64,000 bases of DNA from Sva-07 sp963707515. Lineage in GTDB: Bacteria; Actinomycetota; Acidimicrobiia; Acidimicrobiales; Ilumatobacteraceae. A program made the translations under genes and the position numbers. The stretch lies in the NCBI GenBank assembly GCA_963707515.1, contig CAVPQI010000003.1:372001-436000 (forward strand), written 5' to 3'. The notes beneath the pieces are model-generated. The model was not told the DNA's origin. It ran no database searches and saw only the letters and a program-made list of their open reading frames with translations. Below are positions 36,665 to 47,923 of the stretch, piece after piece; the stretch's first letter is position 1; each line of letters opens with the position of its first letter.

Positions 36665-37866
36665 GCCCGCGATCGGTCGTCTGGTTGACGTCGCGCCGCG
36701 AAATCCTCGATCGCGTCCGGCGGCGCTCGTTCGCCGTGCTCACCGGCCTGCTGTGCGTCGTCATCATCGGTGTCGGTGTGCTCGCCGCGGTGCTCCGCGA
36801 TGACGACCGGCCGTCCTACGACGTCGGGGTGATCGCCGAGTCGTCGACGCTCGACAAGCTCGAACCGGCCCTCGTGTCGATCGGCGACGCGCTCGACGTC
36901 GACATCACCGTCGAGCCCGTCGCCGACGCGCAGGCGGCCCGGCAGGGGCTGGAGGACGACGATCTCGATGCGGTGATCGACGTCGGCGAGCGAGCGACGC
37001 TGTGGCACTCGGACGTCGGCGACGAGTTGTCGGGCATCGTCGGCAACGCCTGGGCGGTGACCGCTGCGGCGCAGGCGGCGAGCGACGCCGGGCTCTCCGA
37101 CGACGAGGTGTCGGCGATCCTGTCACCGCAGCCGTTGCGCGACGACGTGTTCGACCCCGACGACGACGATCTCTTGGGCATCGTCATCGGCTTCGCCTCG
37201 GCGGTGTTGTTGTTCATCTCGATCACGACGTTCGGCAGTTACGTGCTCACCGGCGTCGTCGAGGAGAAGTCGACGGGCGTGATCGAGATCCTGCTCTCCC
37301 ACGTTCGGGCGCACCAGCTGATGGCCGGCAAGGTCTTCGGCATCGGCGCCGTCGCCCTGATCCAGTTCACCGCGGCCGTGCTGTCGAGCATCGTGGCGCT
37401 GGCGATCTCGGGCGTCGACGTCCCGAGCGACATCTGGATCGGCCTCCCGGTGGCCGTCATCTGGTTCATCGGCGGGTTCGTGCTCTACAGCACGCTGTTC
37501 GCCCTCGCCGGTTCGTTCGTGTCGCGGGTGGAGGACGCGCAGAGCGCGGCGGCGCCGATCTCGACGTCGTTCACCGCCGGCTACATCCTGGTGTTCATCT
37601 TCGGCTACGACCCGGCGGGCATGCCGGCGACGGTCCTGTCGATGCTCCCGCCGTTCGCCCCGCTGTTGATGCCACTGCGGATGATCACCGGCGCAGCGCC
37701 GATCTGGCAGGTCGTCGTCGCTGCCGTGCTGCTCGTACTGAGCATCGTCGGCATGATCCGCCTCGCCGGCTCGGTGTACTCGCGCACGCTGTTGCACCGC
37801 GGCAGCCGTCTCACCTGGCGCGAAGCGCTCCGCCGCCGCAGCGACGACACCGCGATCACCGCCTGA
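36661..37866 (+). CDS. ABC-2 family transporter permease (NatB-like)
   Basis: A 401-residue membrane protein. One N-terminal membrane segment (FAVLTGLLCVVIIGVGVLAAVL), a ~140-residue acidic extracytoplasmic domain, then about six segments starting at LLGIVIGFASAVLLFISITTFG. The phrase VLTGVVEEKSTGVIEILLSHVRAHQLMAGKV is the NatB/ABC-2 hallmark. Pairs with the ATPase before it; likely exports sodium or another small solute, substrate unproven. The operon ends at the tandem palindromes that follow. Confidence 0.9.
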   Translation: MSPRSVVWLTSRREILDRVRRRSFAVLTGLLCVVIIGVGVLAAVLRDDDRPSYDVGVIAESSTLDKLEPALVSIGDALDVDITVEPVADAQAARQGLEDDDLDAVIDVGERATLWHSDVGDELSGIVGNAWAVTAAAQAASDAGLSDDEVSAILSPQPLRDDVFDPDDDDLLGIVIGFASAVLLFISITTFGSYVLTGVVEEKSTGVIEILLSHVRAHQLMAGKVFGIGAVALIQFTAAVLSSIVALAISGVDVPSDIWIGLPVAVIWFIGGFVLYSTLFALAGSFVSRVEDAQSAAAPISTSFTAGYILVFIFGYDPAGMPATVLSMLPPFAPLLMPLRMITGAAPIWQVVVAAVLLVLSIVGMIRLAGSVYSRTLLHRGSRLTWREALRRRSDDTAITA

Positions 37867-37883
37867 CCTGTCGCCAACCCCGC

Positions 37884-37988
37884 GGCGATGAGCGAACGGT
37901 CCGACGTGCGGCCCGGTCGCTCATCGCCAGGGCCCCGATCGGTGCCGCGATGAGTGAACGGTCCGACGTGCGGCCCGTTGGCTCATCG
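37884..37988. repeat. Two tandem 40-45-bp palindromes between convergent genes
   Basis: Copy 1 (37884-37928) has perfect 12-bp arms GGCGATGAGCGA / TCGCTCATCGCC. Copy 2 (about 37948-37988) has arms GCGATGAG / CTCATCGC. The loops share a 22-base core beginning GAACGGTCCGACGTGCGG. Placed between the ends of the permease and the lipoprotein gene, they can terminate both transcripts. Confidence 0.8.
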
Positions 37989-38006
37989 CCGGCGTGGGGC
38001 TGACGG

Positions 38007-39287
38007 TCAGCGGGCCTGGAACGCGGCTTCCACGAGCGGGACGAGCTCGGCGGCGAGACCGGGACCGGTGTCGCCCTCGACGACGAGGTAGGCGCCGTAG
38101 CCGTCGGCGAGATCGAGCCACGGGGTGGCACCGAACGCGCCGGGGTCGGAGATCTGTCCCGTGGTCGGGTCGACCCACCAGCCCATGCCGTACGCCGTGG
38201 GACTGCCGTAGACGGCGCCGGTGCGGTCCTCGTGCATCCGTGCCAGCGCGTCGCTCGACAGCACGCGGGTGTCGCCGCACATGCCGTCGCGCAGGTGCAT
38301 CAACAACAGCGCGGCGTAGTCGGGCGCGTCGATGTACGCGCCGCCCTCCATGTTCGGGTTGTCGGTCGGCTGCAACGTGGCGGGGTCGCCGGCGAAGGCG
38401 ACCGGGTAGGCGAACGGGTTGTCGCCGGCGAACTGGGTCCAGTGGTTGTTGAACGCCAACGAATCGACACCACACGGCTCGACGTACGTCTCGTCGATCA
38501 GCTCGGCCCAGCTGCGTCCGGAGACGGCCTCGGCGACCGCGCCGGCGACCTGCCACTGGGCGCCGCCGTAGCGGAACTCGGAGTCGGGGGCGATGACGTC
38601 GGCGTCGTCGTCGGGCGTGGTGAAGATCGACGCAGCGCACTCCTGCAACGTGCCGCTGGCGATGAACTGGCACACGTACGGGGCGTACCCGGGGTCGGGC
38701 AGCAGGCCGACGAGACCCGAACTGTTCGACATCAACTGGGCCGGTGTGATCGCCGGATTGCCCGACCCCCACTCGACGGCGTCGGCGACCGGTGCGTCGA
38801 CGTCGAGCAGGCCCTGGTCGGCGAGGCGCATCAGCACACCGGCGACGATCATCTTGCTCGACGAGGCGATCAGCGAGATGCGGTCGGAATCGAACTCGCC
38901 CCAGTACTCCTCGTGGACGATGCCGTCGTCGCGGTCGACGATGACGAGACCGGCGCCGTTCATCGCGTTGGCCGCGAGGTACTCCTCGACGACCGGCCCG
39001 ATCGCCGAGAAGTCGAGGTCGCCGGCCGTGTCCGCGTCGGTCGTGGGCGGTGCCTCGGAGGTGGTCGCGACACTCGTCGTCACGGGGGCGGCGCTGCTCG
39101 GCGTCACGTCCGTCGCCGTCGAGGTGACGGACGGCGCGGGCGACGACGGCGCGGTGGCGTCGTCGGACCCGCTGCAACCGGCGGCGAACAGGAGCGCCAC
39201 GGCGACGGCACCGGCGGCCGTGACACCCGTGCCCCGCCCGGCTCGGTGGCGGGAGCGCGAACACCGATCCGGCGTCGAATCGTCCAT
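38007..39287 (-). CDS. Beta-lactamase-fold serine hydrolase lipoprotein
   Basis: 426 residues. The signal peptide ends in a lipobox (LLFAAGC), followed by a Thr/Ser/Pro-rich linker of ~50 residues. The hydrolase domain is of the class C/esterase type: SSSK supplies the SxxK nucleophile and lysine, and FRYGGAQWQ supplies the Tyr. The C-terminal TGxH-like triad is not clear. Such surface lipoproteins act as penicillin-binding-like peptidases or esterases more often than as resistance enzymes. Divergent from hom, with only about 35 bases between them. Confidence 0.85.
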   Translation of the reverse strand: MDDSTPDRCSRSRHRAGRGTGVTAAGAVAVALLFAAGCSGSDDATAPSSPAPSVTSTATDVTPSSAAPVTTSVATTSEAPPTTDADTAGDLDFSAIGPVVEEYLAANAMNGAGLVIVDRDDGIVHEEYWGEFDSDRISLIASSSKMIVAGVLMRLADQGLLDVDAPVADAVEWGSGNPAITPAQLMSNSSGLVGLLPDPGYAPYVCQFIASGTLQECAASIFTTPDDDADVIAPDSEFRYGGAQWQVAGAVAEAVSGRSWAELIDETYVEPCGVDSLAFNNHWTQFAGDNPFAYPVAFAGDPATLQPTDNPNMEGGAYIDAPDYAALLLMHLRDGMCGDTRVLSSDALARMHEDRTGAVYGSPTAYGMGWWVDPTTGQISDPGAFGATPWLDLADGYGAYLVVEGDTGPGLAAELVPLVEAAFQAR

Positions 39288-39322
39288 GGGGCGACGCTAG
39301 CCATCCCGTAACCTCCACAGCC

Positions 39323-40633
39323 GTGACGAGCTCCCGCCAACACATCCGCATCGGCGTCCTCGGATGCGGCAACGTCGGCGCGGCGTTCGTCCAGCTGGTC
39401 GAGGCCCAACGAGCCGTCGTCGCCCGGCGCACCGGCATCGAGCTCGAGGTGACCCGCGTCGCGGTCCGCAACCTGTCGGCACAACGCGACGTCGAGCTCC
39501 CCGACGGCGTGCTGACCCGCGACGCCCATGGCCTCGTCGCCGATCCCGAGGTCGACCTCGTCGTCGAGGCGATCGGCGGGATCGAGCCGGCACGTGAGTT
39601 GATCCTCGCCGCCCTGGCCAACGGCAAGCCGGTCGTCACGGCCAACAAGGAGCTCCTCGCCAACGTCGGTGCCGAGCTCTACGCCGCCGCCGACGCCGCC
39701 GAGCGCGACCTGCTCTTCGAGGCCGCGGTCGCCGGTGGCATCCCGATCATCCGTGCCCTGCGCGAGAGCCTCCACGGCGAGCCGATCCGCCGCGTCCTCG
39801 GGATCATCAACGGCACGACGAACTTCATCTTGACGAAGATGACCGATGCCGTCGCCGGGGGCGGGCAGGCCGACTACGGCACGGCCCTGTCGGAAGCGCA
39901 GCGCCTCGGGTTCGCCGAGCGCGATCCGACGGCCGACGTCGAGGGGTTCGACGCCGGCGCCAAGGCGGCGATCCTGGCCACGGTGGCGTTCGGGGCGAAG
40001 GTCGTCGCCGGCGACGTCTACCACGAGGGCATCAGCCGTATCACCGGCGCCGAGATCGCCATCGCCCACCGGCTCGGCTACGTCGTCAAGCTGCTCGGCA
40101 TCGTCGAACGCGACGCCGACACCGACGACGTCAGCGTGCGCGTGCACCCGGCGATGGTGCCCGTCAACCACCCGCTGGCATCGGTCCGCGACAGCTTCAA
40201 CGCCGTGTTCGTCGAGGGTGATTTCGTCGACTCGCTGATGTTCTACGGGCGTGGCGCCGGGGGCGCGCCCACGGCGAGCGCCGTCTTCGGCGACGTCGTC
40301 GATGCGGCGATCAACCTCCGCAACGGCACCCACGGTTCCCTCGGCAGCCTGGCACCGGTGACCGTGCGGCCGATCGACGAGACGTCGGCGGAGTACCTGC
40401 TCGGGCTCGACGTCGCCGATCGACCCGGCGTGCTGCATGCCGTGACGGGCGTGTTCGCCAAGCACGACGTGAGCATCCGCGTCGCCGAGCAGGAGGGCAA
40501 CGGCCCCGACGCCCGCCTCGTGTTCATCACCCACATCGCCCGTGAGTCAGCGGTTCAGGCCACGGTGCGCGAGCTGCGCGAGCTCGACGTCGTCAACAAC
40601 GTCGGCGGCCTGCTGCGCGTGATCGGCGAATGA
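39323..40633 (+). CDS. hom: Homoserine dehydrogenase with ACT domain
   Basis: 436 residues. The NAD(P) loop is GVLGCGNVGAAFVQLV, then VTANKELLANVG. The catalytic region reads GIINGTTNFILTKM and later the conserved AERDPTADVEGFDAGAKAAIL. The ACT domain spans ~350-430 (YLLGLDVADRPGVLHAVTGVFAKHDVSI) and should bind threonine for feedback inhibition. Reduces aspartate semialdehyde to homoserine. GTG 39323; the stop overlaps thrC by four bases. Confidence 0.96.
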   Translation: MTSSRQHIRIGVLGCGNVGAAFVQLVEAQRAVVARRTGIELEVTRVAVRNLSAQRDVELPDGVLTRDAHGLVADPEVDLVVEAIGGIEPARELILAALANGKPVVTANKELLANVGAELYAAADAAERDLLFEAAVAGGIPIIRALRESLHGEPIRRVLGIINGTTNFILTKMTDAVAGGGQADYGTALSEAQRLGFAERDPTADVEGFDAGAKAAILATVAFGAKVVAGDVYHEGISRITGAEIAIAHRLGYVVKLLGIVERDADTDDVSVRVHPAMVPVNHPLASVRDSFNAVFVEGDFVDSLMFYGRGAGGAPTASAVFGDVVDAAINLRNGTHGSLGSLAPVTVRPIDETSAEYLLGLDVADRPGVLHAVTGVFAKHDVSIRVAEQEGNGPDARLVFITHIARESAVQATVRELRELDVVNNVGGLLRVIGE

Positions 40634-42027
40634 CGATGCGCTACGTGTCGACACGCGGTCAGGCGCCCGACCTCGGCTTCGCCGACGTACTGCTCGCCGG
40701 CCTGGCCAACGACGGCGGCCTCTACGTGCCCGAGGTGTGGCCGACGCTGGCGCCGTCGGTCGCCACGACGTACGTCGACCGGGCCGTCGAGGTGATGCTC
40801 CCCTTCGTCGAGCCCGACCTCGACGAGGCGACGCTGCGCCGGTTGTGCACCTCGGCCTACGCCACGTTCCGTCACCCGGCAGTGGTACCGCTCGTGCAGC
40901 TCGATCATCAGCAGTGGGTGCAGGAGCTGTTCCACGGGCCGACGTTGGCGTTCAAGGACGTCGCCCTGCAGCTGGTCGGCAAGTTGTTCGACCACGTGCT
41001 CGCGGCGCGCGGCGAGCGGGTCACGATCGTCGGGGCGACGAGCGGTGACACCGGTTCGGCGGCGATCGACGGCGTCGCCGGGTGTGCGCACGTCGACATG
41101 GTGATCCTCTATCCGCTCGGCCGGACGAGTGAGGTGCAGCGTCGCCAGATGACCACCGGCGACCATCCCAACGCTCACGCGATCGCCGTCGAGGGGACGT
41201 TCGACGACTGCCAGGACCTCGTCAAGGCGATGTTCAACGACGTCGCGTTCCGCGAGCGCAACCGCTTGTCGGCGGTCAACTCGATCAACTGGGCGCGTGT
41301 GATGGCGCAGACCGTCTACTACGTCACGGCCACCGACGCGTTGCGTGGCGGATTCGACGGCGGCGTCACGTTCTGCGTGCCGACCGGCAACTTCGGCAAC
41401 GTGCTGTCGGGCTGGATCGCCCGCGAGATGGGTGCGCCGATCCGCGATTTCATCGTCGCCTCGAACACCAACGACATCCTCACCCGCTTCGTCAACGACG
41501 GTGACATGTCGACCCGCTCGGTCGTGGCCACGTTGAGCCCGTCGATGGACATCCAGGTGTCGTCGAACTTCGAGCGCCTGCTGTTCGAGATGAACGGGCG
41601 CGACGGCGGGATGACGGCCGAGCAGCTCGGCCGCTTCCGGACCACCGGCCACCTGCAGGTCGAAGACGATCAGCGCCAACAGTTCATCACCGGCCACTTC
41701 CGCGCCGCCTCGTTCGACGACGCCGCGACGCTCGCCGAGATCGAGCGCGTGCACCGCGCCACGGGCATGTTCGTCGACCCGCACACGGCGACCGGCACGG
41801 CGGCAGCCGCGGCGTTCGCCGGCACGAGTGACGTCGCACGCCCGATCATCACCACGGCGACGGCGCACCCGGCGAAGTTCCCCGACGCCGTCGAGCGGGC
41901 CACCGGTGTCCGCCCGGCGCTGCCCGACCACTTGGCCGACCTGTTCGACCGCCCCGAGCGCACGCAGGTCGTGGCCAACGACCTCGCCGCCGTGCAGGCA
42001 CTCGTCGAGTCGCTGACCCGACGCTGA
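40630..42027 (+). CDS. thrC: Threonine synthase
   Basis: 465 residues, fold-type II PLP enzyme. The PLP lysine lies in FHGPTLAFKDVALQ and the phosphate loop in GATSGDTGSAAID. SINWARVMAQTVYY and CVPTGNFGNVLSGW are hallmarks of the long-form threonine synthase. Makes threonine from O-phosphohomoserine. Coupled to hom by a four-base overlap. The homoserine kinase gene that commonly follows is absent; rho comes next. Confidence 0.96.
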   Translation: MTMRYVSTRGQAPDLGFADVLLAGLANDGGLYVPEVWPTLAPSVATTYVDRAVEVMLPFVEPDLDEATLRRLCTSAYATFRHPAVVPLVQLDHQQWVQELFHGPTLAFKDVALQLVGKLFDHVLAARGERVTIVGATSGDTGSAAIDGVAGCAHVDMVILYPLGRTSEVQRRQMTTGDHPNAHAIAVEGTFDDCQDLVKAMFNDVAFRERNRLSAVNSINWARVMAQTVYYVTATDALRGGFDGGVTFCVPTGNFGNVLSGWIAREMGAPIRDFIVASNTNDILTRFVNDGDMSTRSVVATLSPSMDIQVSSNFERLLFEMNGRDGGMTAEQLGRFRTTGHLQVEDDQRQQFITGHFRAASFDDAATLAEIERVHRATGMFVDPHTATGTAAAAAFAGTSDVARPIITTATAHPAKFPDAVERATGVRPALPDHLADLFDRPERTQVVANDLAAVQALVESLTRR

Positions 42028-42094
42028 ACGGCGATCGGGCGCAGCGTGGCCTCGTCGGCCGCGCCCCGGGGCACGTCGTCGCCGCCCGGGATCG

Positions 42095-42122
42095 TTGCGT
42101 CGAGAGGTCGGGGTGCTAACGT
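42095..42122 (+). promoter_or_regulatory. Candidate promoter for rho
   Basis: TTGCGT (42095-42100), 16-base spacer, TAACGT (42117-42122). It would give a leader of about 155 bases before the GTG at 42283. Leaders of this size in rho genes often carry autoregulatory termination; no distinct structure is claimed here. Confidence 0.4.
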
Positions 42123-42282
42123 GGTCTTCGCCCGGTCGTCCGGGCCGCACCCCGATCACTCGGTCGTGTGCGAATCGTCCAGGGGAACACGTTCGGGCAC
42201 GGGCGCGATCGCTTCCGCTCACCCCCTCCTCTGGAATCCGCAACCTCGCCGCCTTCCACATGGCGAGAAGAGAGGACCACCC

Positions 42283-44286
<2,004 letters not shown>

Positions 44287-44306
44287 GCCGATCGCGCTCG
44301 CCGCGA

Positions 44307-44347
44307 CATGTGACGAATCGGGACCGCCGTCCCGGTTCGCCACGTGG
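44307..44347. repeat. Interspersed palindrome, copy C (3'-end element)
   Basis: Arms at 44310-44324 and 44329-44343 pair at 13 of 15 positions around a 4-base loop. It begins 21 bases after the rho stop. Same family as the elements at 3560 and 16630 (shared GTGACGAAT and CCACGTGG ends). Confidence 0.75.
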
Positions 44348-44445
44348 AGCTGTGGGACGGCTCGGCCGGTACACTGGTTCGCCGATCTGGATGACGATCG
44401 GGGGCACATGGGCCGCCCGTTCAGCCATCCCTGGAAGGATCCGAG

Positions 44446-44676
44446 ATGAAGACCGACATCCACCCCGCGTACACCGAGACCACCGTTCGCTGCTCGTGCG
44501 GCAACTCGTTCGTGACCAAGTCGACCGTCAACGGCGACCTCACGGTCGAGCTCTGCAACGAGTGCCACCCGTTCTTCACGGGCAAGCAGAAGCTGGTCGA
44601 CTCCGGCGGCCGCGTCGAGCGCTTCAACAAGCGCTACGGCCAGCGCAAGTCGTCCGCCAAGCCCAGCGACGACTGA
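44446..44676 (+). CDS. rpmE: 50S ribosomal protein L31 (zinc-binding type)
   Basis: 76 residues. Opens MKTDIHPAYTE and carries a zinc-type Cys set: CSCG near residue 17 and CNECHPF near 38. The presence of all cysteines marks the zinc-replete form; a zinc-free paralogue would be expected elsewhere. A GGAAGGA ribosome site precedes the ATG. It has its own upstream region after palindrome C and ends in a strong hairpin. Confidence 0.96.
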   Translation: MKTDIHPAYTETTVRCSCGNSFVTKSTVNGDLTVELCNECHPFFTGKQKLVDSGGRVERFNKRYGQRKSSAKPSDD

Positions 44677-44688
44677 TCATCGATGTCG

Positions 44689-44717
44689 GGCGTCCTGCGG
44701 GAACCCCGCAGGACGCC
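44689..44717. terminator. Perfect hairpin after rpmE
   Basis: 13-bp perfect stem (44689-44701 with 44705-44717) closed by an AAC loop, 13 bases after the rpmE stop. It would lie inside the next gene if that gene began at ATG 44683, so the start at 44731 is preferred. Confidence 0.75.
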
Positions 44718-44730
44718 GACCGTCGTCTCG

Positions 44731-45781
44731 ATGCCATCCACGCCTGACACCGCCGACCTCCGCAGCCGGCTGCTCGGTGTCAAGCTGCGCGCCCTCGTCG
44801 CCGAGCACCTCGGCGACGTCGCCGTGCCGGCCGAGACGCAGCCGTTCCCCCACGGCACCGCCCTCGTCGTCGGCGACGCGGCCTGGGTGCTGATCGACGG
44901 CGACGCCGCCGGCGCACTCGGCGGGGCGCTCGCCTGGGCGATCCGCCAGGGATGTGCGGAGCTGCACCTCGTCGCCGATCACGGCACCGGCGTGCTCGCC
45001 CGTCGCGCCGAGCGCCTCCGCTTCCCGGTGTCGATCTGGTTCCCCGAGGAACGGACACTGCTGCCCGCCGTCGCCGAGCCGCTGCCGGCGCCTCCCGCCG
45101 CCGATCCCGAACACCTCGCCCTCGCCGGGCTGATCATCGACGCCGGCGCCGACGTCGGCATCGAACACGGCGTCGTCTTCGGCGAGGTCCGCGGGTTGGA
45201 GGTCTGCCGGGTCGTCGACGAGCCGACGATCGGCACGATCGCCGACGGCAGCGATCTCGACCTCGCCGCCCTCGTCGAAGCCGCATCCGACGACGGCGTG
45301 CTGCTCGAGGTGGGCGTCGGCGCCAACGACCGCGAAGCGTTCCGGCTCCTCCACGGCGACATCCCCACCCGCGAGGCGCTGTCGACCGTCGTCGCCGCCG
45401 TTGCCAGGCATCGCCGTGACGGGGCGCCGCAACACCCGCTCAACCGCCTGGCGCCGCGAGCGTTCCCTGCGATGGCGCCTGCAACAGGACCCGGCCCTCG
45501 TCGGCATGGCCTCGGTCGTGCCCGCCGAACCGCCGCAGCCGCGCCGCAACCTCAAGGACCCGGTGCCCTGCCTCGCCGACGCCGTCGACGCCGAGGGCAC
45601 ACCGACGCGCGTCGTCTGCACCACTGGGGTCGACCTCGATCTCGTCGGCTACGTCGCCGACGTGCAGACCGCGGCAGCGGGCCCGGTGATCGTCGCCCTG
45701 CCGAGCCGCGACCTGCTGCCGATCACCGTCGAGCTGCTCGCCACGCTGGCCGTCCCGGTCACCGTCCGCACCGTCGACTGA
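44731..45781 (+). CDS. Conserved protein of the rpmE-prfA interval (one frameshift as given)
   Basis: About 349 residues once one extra base near 45454 is removed (GCGCCGC, between NRLA and RERSLRW). N-terminal half: RSRLLGVKLRALVAEHLGDVAV ... ALVVGDAAWVLIDGDAAGALGGALAWA, a possible nucleotide- or sugar-binding fold. C-terminal half: HPLNRLARERSLRWRLQQDPALVGM and later CTTGVDLDLVGYVADVQ. Similar genes occupy this position in related actinobacteria, but I know of no assigned function. Both halves are conserved-looking, so the frameshift is probably an error. Confidence 0.7.
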
Positions 45782-45869
45782 CCGGGCCACCGCGCCACCG
45801 CGCCACCGGGCGGCCGGACCGGCTGCAGTCGGGACGCCGCGCCGACCCGGCCAGTAGCCTCCACTCGCC

Positions 45870-46934
45870 ATGCTCGAACGCCTCCGTCACGTCGTCGACG
45901 AATACGAGACGCTCGAACGGCAACTTGCCGATCCGGCGGTCCACGCCGACGCCGACGAGCTGCGGCGCTTGTCGAAGCGATACACCGAGCTCGGCCCGGT
46001 CGTCGAGGCCTACCGGCGTCGCGAGGCCCGTGACGCCGATGCCGAAGCGGCACGCGAGATGCTCACCGGTGCCATCGGTGACGAACGCGAGATGCTCGTC
46101 GCCGAGATCGACGCGGCGACCGACGACGTGGCCCGGATCGACGACGAGCTCCGCGAGCTGATGCTTCCGGCCGACCCCAACGACGGCAAGAACGTGATCG
46201 TCGAGATCCGCGGTGCGGAGGGCGGCGAGGAGGCCAACCTGTTCGCTCGCGACCTCTACGAGATGTACCTCGCGTACGCGGCGTCGAACGGATGGAAGGT
46301 GACCACCCTGTCATCGTCGCCGAGCGAGATGGGCGGGCTCAACGACATCACGTTCGAGGTGCGCGGCGAAACCGCGTGGCGCAACCTCAAGTTCGAGGGC
46401 GGACCCCACCGGGTGCAGCGGGTGCCCGTGACCGAGAGCCAGGGTCGGGTGCACACCTCGTCGGCGACCGTCACCGTGTTGCCCGAGGTCGACGAGGTGG
46501 AGGTGGCGATCGACGAACGCGACCTCGACATCGACGTCTACCGATCCAGCGGACCCGGCGGCCAGAGCGTCAACACCACGGACTCGGCGGTGCGCATCAC
46601 CCACCGTCCGACGGGGCTCGTCGTCGCCATGCAGGACGAGCGCTCGCAGCTGCAGAACCGGGCACGGGCGATGCTCGTGCTGCGTGCCCGCTTGCACGAG
46701 CTCGCCGAACGCGAACGCAACGCCGAGCTGTCCGCCGAGCGCCGCTCACAGACCGGCGGCGGCGGGCGCAGCGAGAAGATCCGCACCTACAACTACAAGG
46801 AGAACCGCGTCACCGACCACCGCATCGGGTTCACCGTGTACCGCCTGGCGGCGATCCTCCACGGCGATCTGCAGATCATCGTCGACGCCCTCCAGGCCGA
46901 TGAGCGGGCACGTCTGCTCGCCGACGGTGCGTGA
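45870..46934 (+). CDS. prfA: Peptide chain release factor 1
   Basis: 354 residues. The RF1-specific tripeptide is PVT in RVQRVPVTESQGRVHTS, which reads UAA/UAG. The catalytic GGQ is at residues 230-232 (SSGPGGQSVNTTDSAVR). N-terminal coiled-coil domain intact. Stop codon overlaps the prmC start, so the factor and its methylating enzyme are made together. Confidence 0.97.
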   Translation: MLERLRHVVDEYETLERQLADPAVHADADELRRLSKRYTELGPVVEAYRRREARDADAEAAREMLTGAIGDEREMLVAEIDAATDDVARIDDELRELMLPADPNDGKNVIVEIRGAEGGEEANLFARDLYEMYLAYAASNGWKVTTLSSSPSEMGGLNDITFEVRGETAWRNLKFEGGPHRVQRVPVTESQGRVHTSSATVTVLPEVDEVEVAIDERDLDIDVYRSSGPGGQSVNTTDSAVRITHRPTGLVVAMQDERSQLQNRARAMLVLRARLHELAERERNAELSAERRSQTGGGGRSEKIRTYNYKENRVTDHRIGFTVYRLAAILHGDLQIIVDALQADERARLLADGA

Positions 46935-47812
46935 TGAGCTCGACTCCACCGTCCGACGACGCCACGGTGACCTGGCGCGAGCTGTGGTCGCAGACCGCCG
47001 AGGTGCTCGGCGACCGCCAGCACGCCCGCTGGATGTGCGAGGTCGCCGCGGCGGCGGTGGACGGCGACGAGTTCCTCGATCGGCTGGACGAACCGGCGAC
47101 GCAACGGATGGTCGCCCACCTCGACGCGATGATCGCCCGTCGTGCGGGCGGTGAGCCGTTGCAGTACGTGCTGGGGGAGTGGTCGTTCCGCCAGCTGACG
47201 TTGGCGGTCGACCGGCGGGTGTTGATCCCCCGCCCGGAGACCGAAGAGGTCGCCGGTGTGGCGATCGAGCTCGCCGCCCGCTGCGACCCACCGCGACTGG
47301 TCGCCGACCTCGGCACCGGCTCCGGGGCGATCGGGCTGTCGCTCGCCGTCGAGCTGCCGCGGGGCGGCACGACGGTGTGGATCACCGACGCCGACCCCGA
47401 CGCCCTCGACGTCGCCCGCGCCAACCTCGCCGGGATCGGACCCGCGGCGGCCAACGTCCGCGTCGCCGCGGGACGCTGGCTCGAGGCGTTGCCGGCGGGC
47501 CAATTGTTCGACGTCATCGTCTCCAACCCGCCGTACGTCGCCGTCGACTCCGTCGACCTCGACGCCGACGTCGCCGACTGGGAGCCGGCCGGCGCGTTGT
47601 TCGCCGGCAGCGATGGCCTCGACGACGTGCGGATCATCGTCCGCGACGCCGTCGCCGCGCTGCGCCGCGGCGGATGGTTGGTGCTCGAGATCGGCGCCGA
47701 TCAGGGTCCGGCCGTCGCCGCACTGCTCAACGGTGCGGGCTACGACGACGTCGCGATCCAGCCCGACCTCGCCGGACGCGACCGCATCGCCGTCGGCCGC
47801 CGACCGACCTGA
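46934..47812 (+). CDS. prmC: Peptide chain release factor N5-glutamine methyltransferase
   Basis: 292 residues. N-terminal helical domain (WSQTAEVLGDRQHARWMCEV), then a Rossmann methyltransferase: SAM loop VADLGTGSGAIGLSLA and catalytic NPPY in VIVSNPPYVAVDS. PLQYVLGEWSFRQLTLAVDRRVLIPRPET is diagnostic for HemK/PrmC. Methylates the GGQ glutamine of RF1 and RF2. ATG 46934 used; GTG 46931, one codon earlier, is equivalent. The threonylcarbamoyl-AMP synthase gene often found next is absent. Confidence 0.96.
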   Translation: MSSTPPSDDATVTWRELWSQTAEVLGDRQHARWMCEVAAAAVDGDEFLDRLDEPATQRMVAHLDAMIARRAGGEPLQYVLGEWSFRQLTLAVDRRVLIPRPETEEVAGVAIELAARCDPPRLVADLGTGSGAIGLSLAVELPRGGTTVWITDADPDALDVARANLAGIGPAAANVRVAAGRWLEALPAGQLFDVIVSNPPYVAVDSVDLDADVADWEPAGALFAGSDGLDDVRIIVRDAVAALRRGGWLVLEIGADQGPAVAALLNGAGYDDVAIQPDLAGRDRIAVGRRPT

Positions 47813-47923
47813 GCGCCGCGGCACCGAACCCCCCGTTTCCGAAGTGCCTGGTGGGGGCGGGTGTGTCCGACGTCGTGGCCGACCCGGGTGCCGGAAGGCC
47901 GATCTGATTGGCAAACTGGTCGG

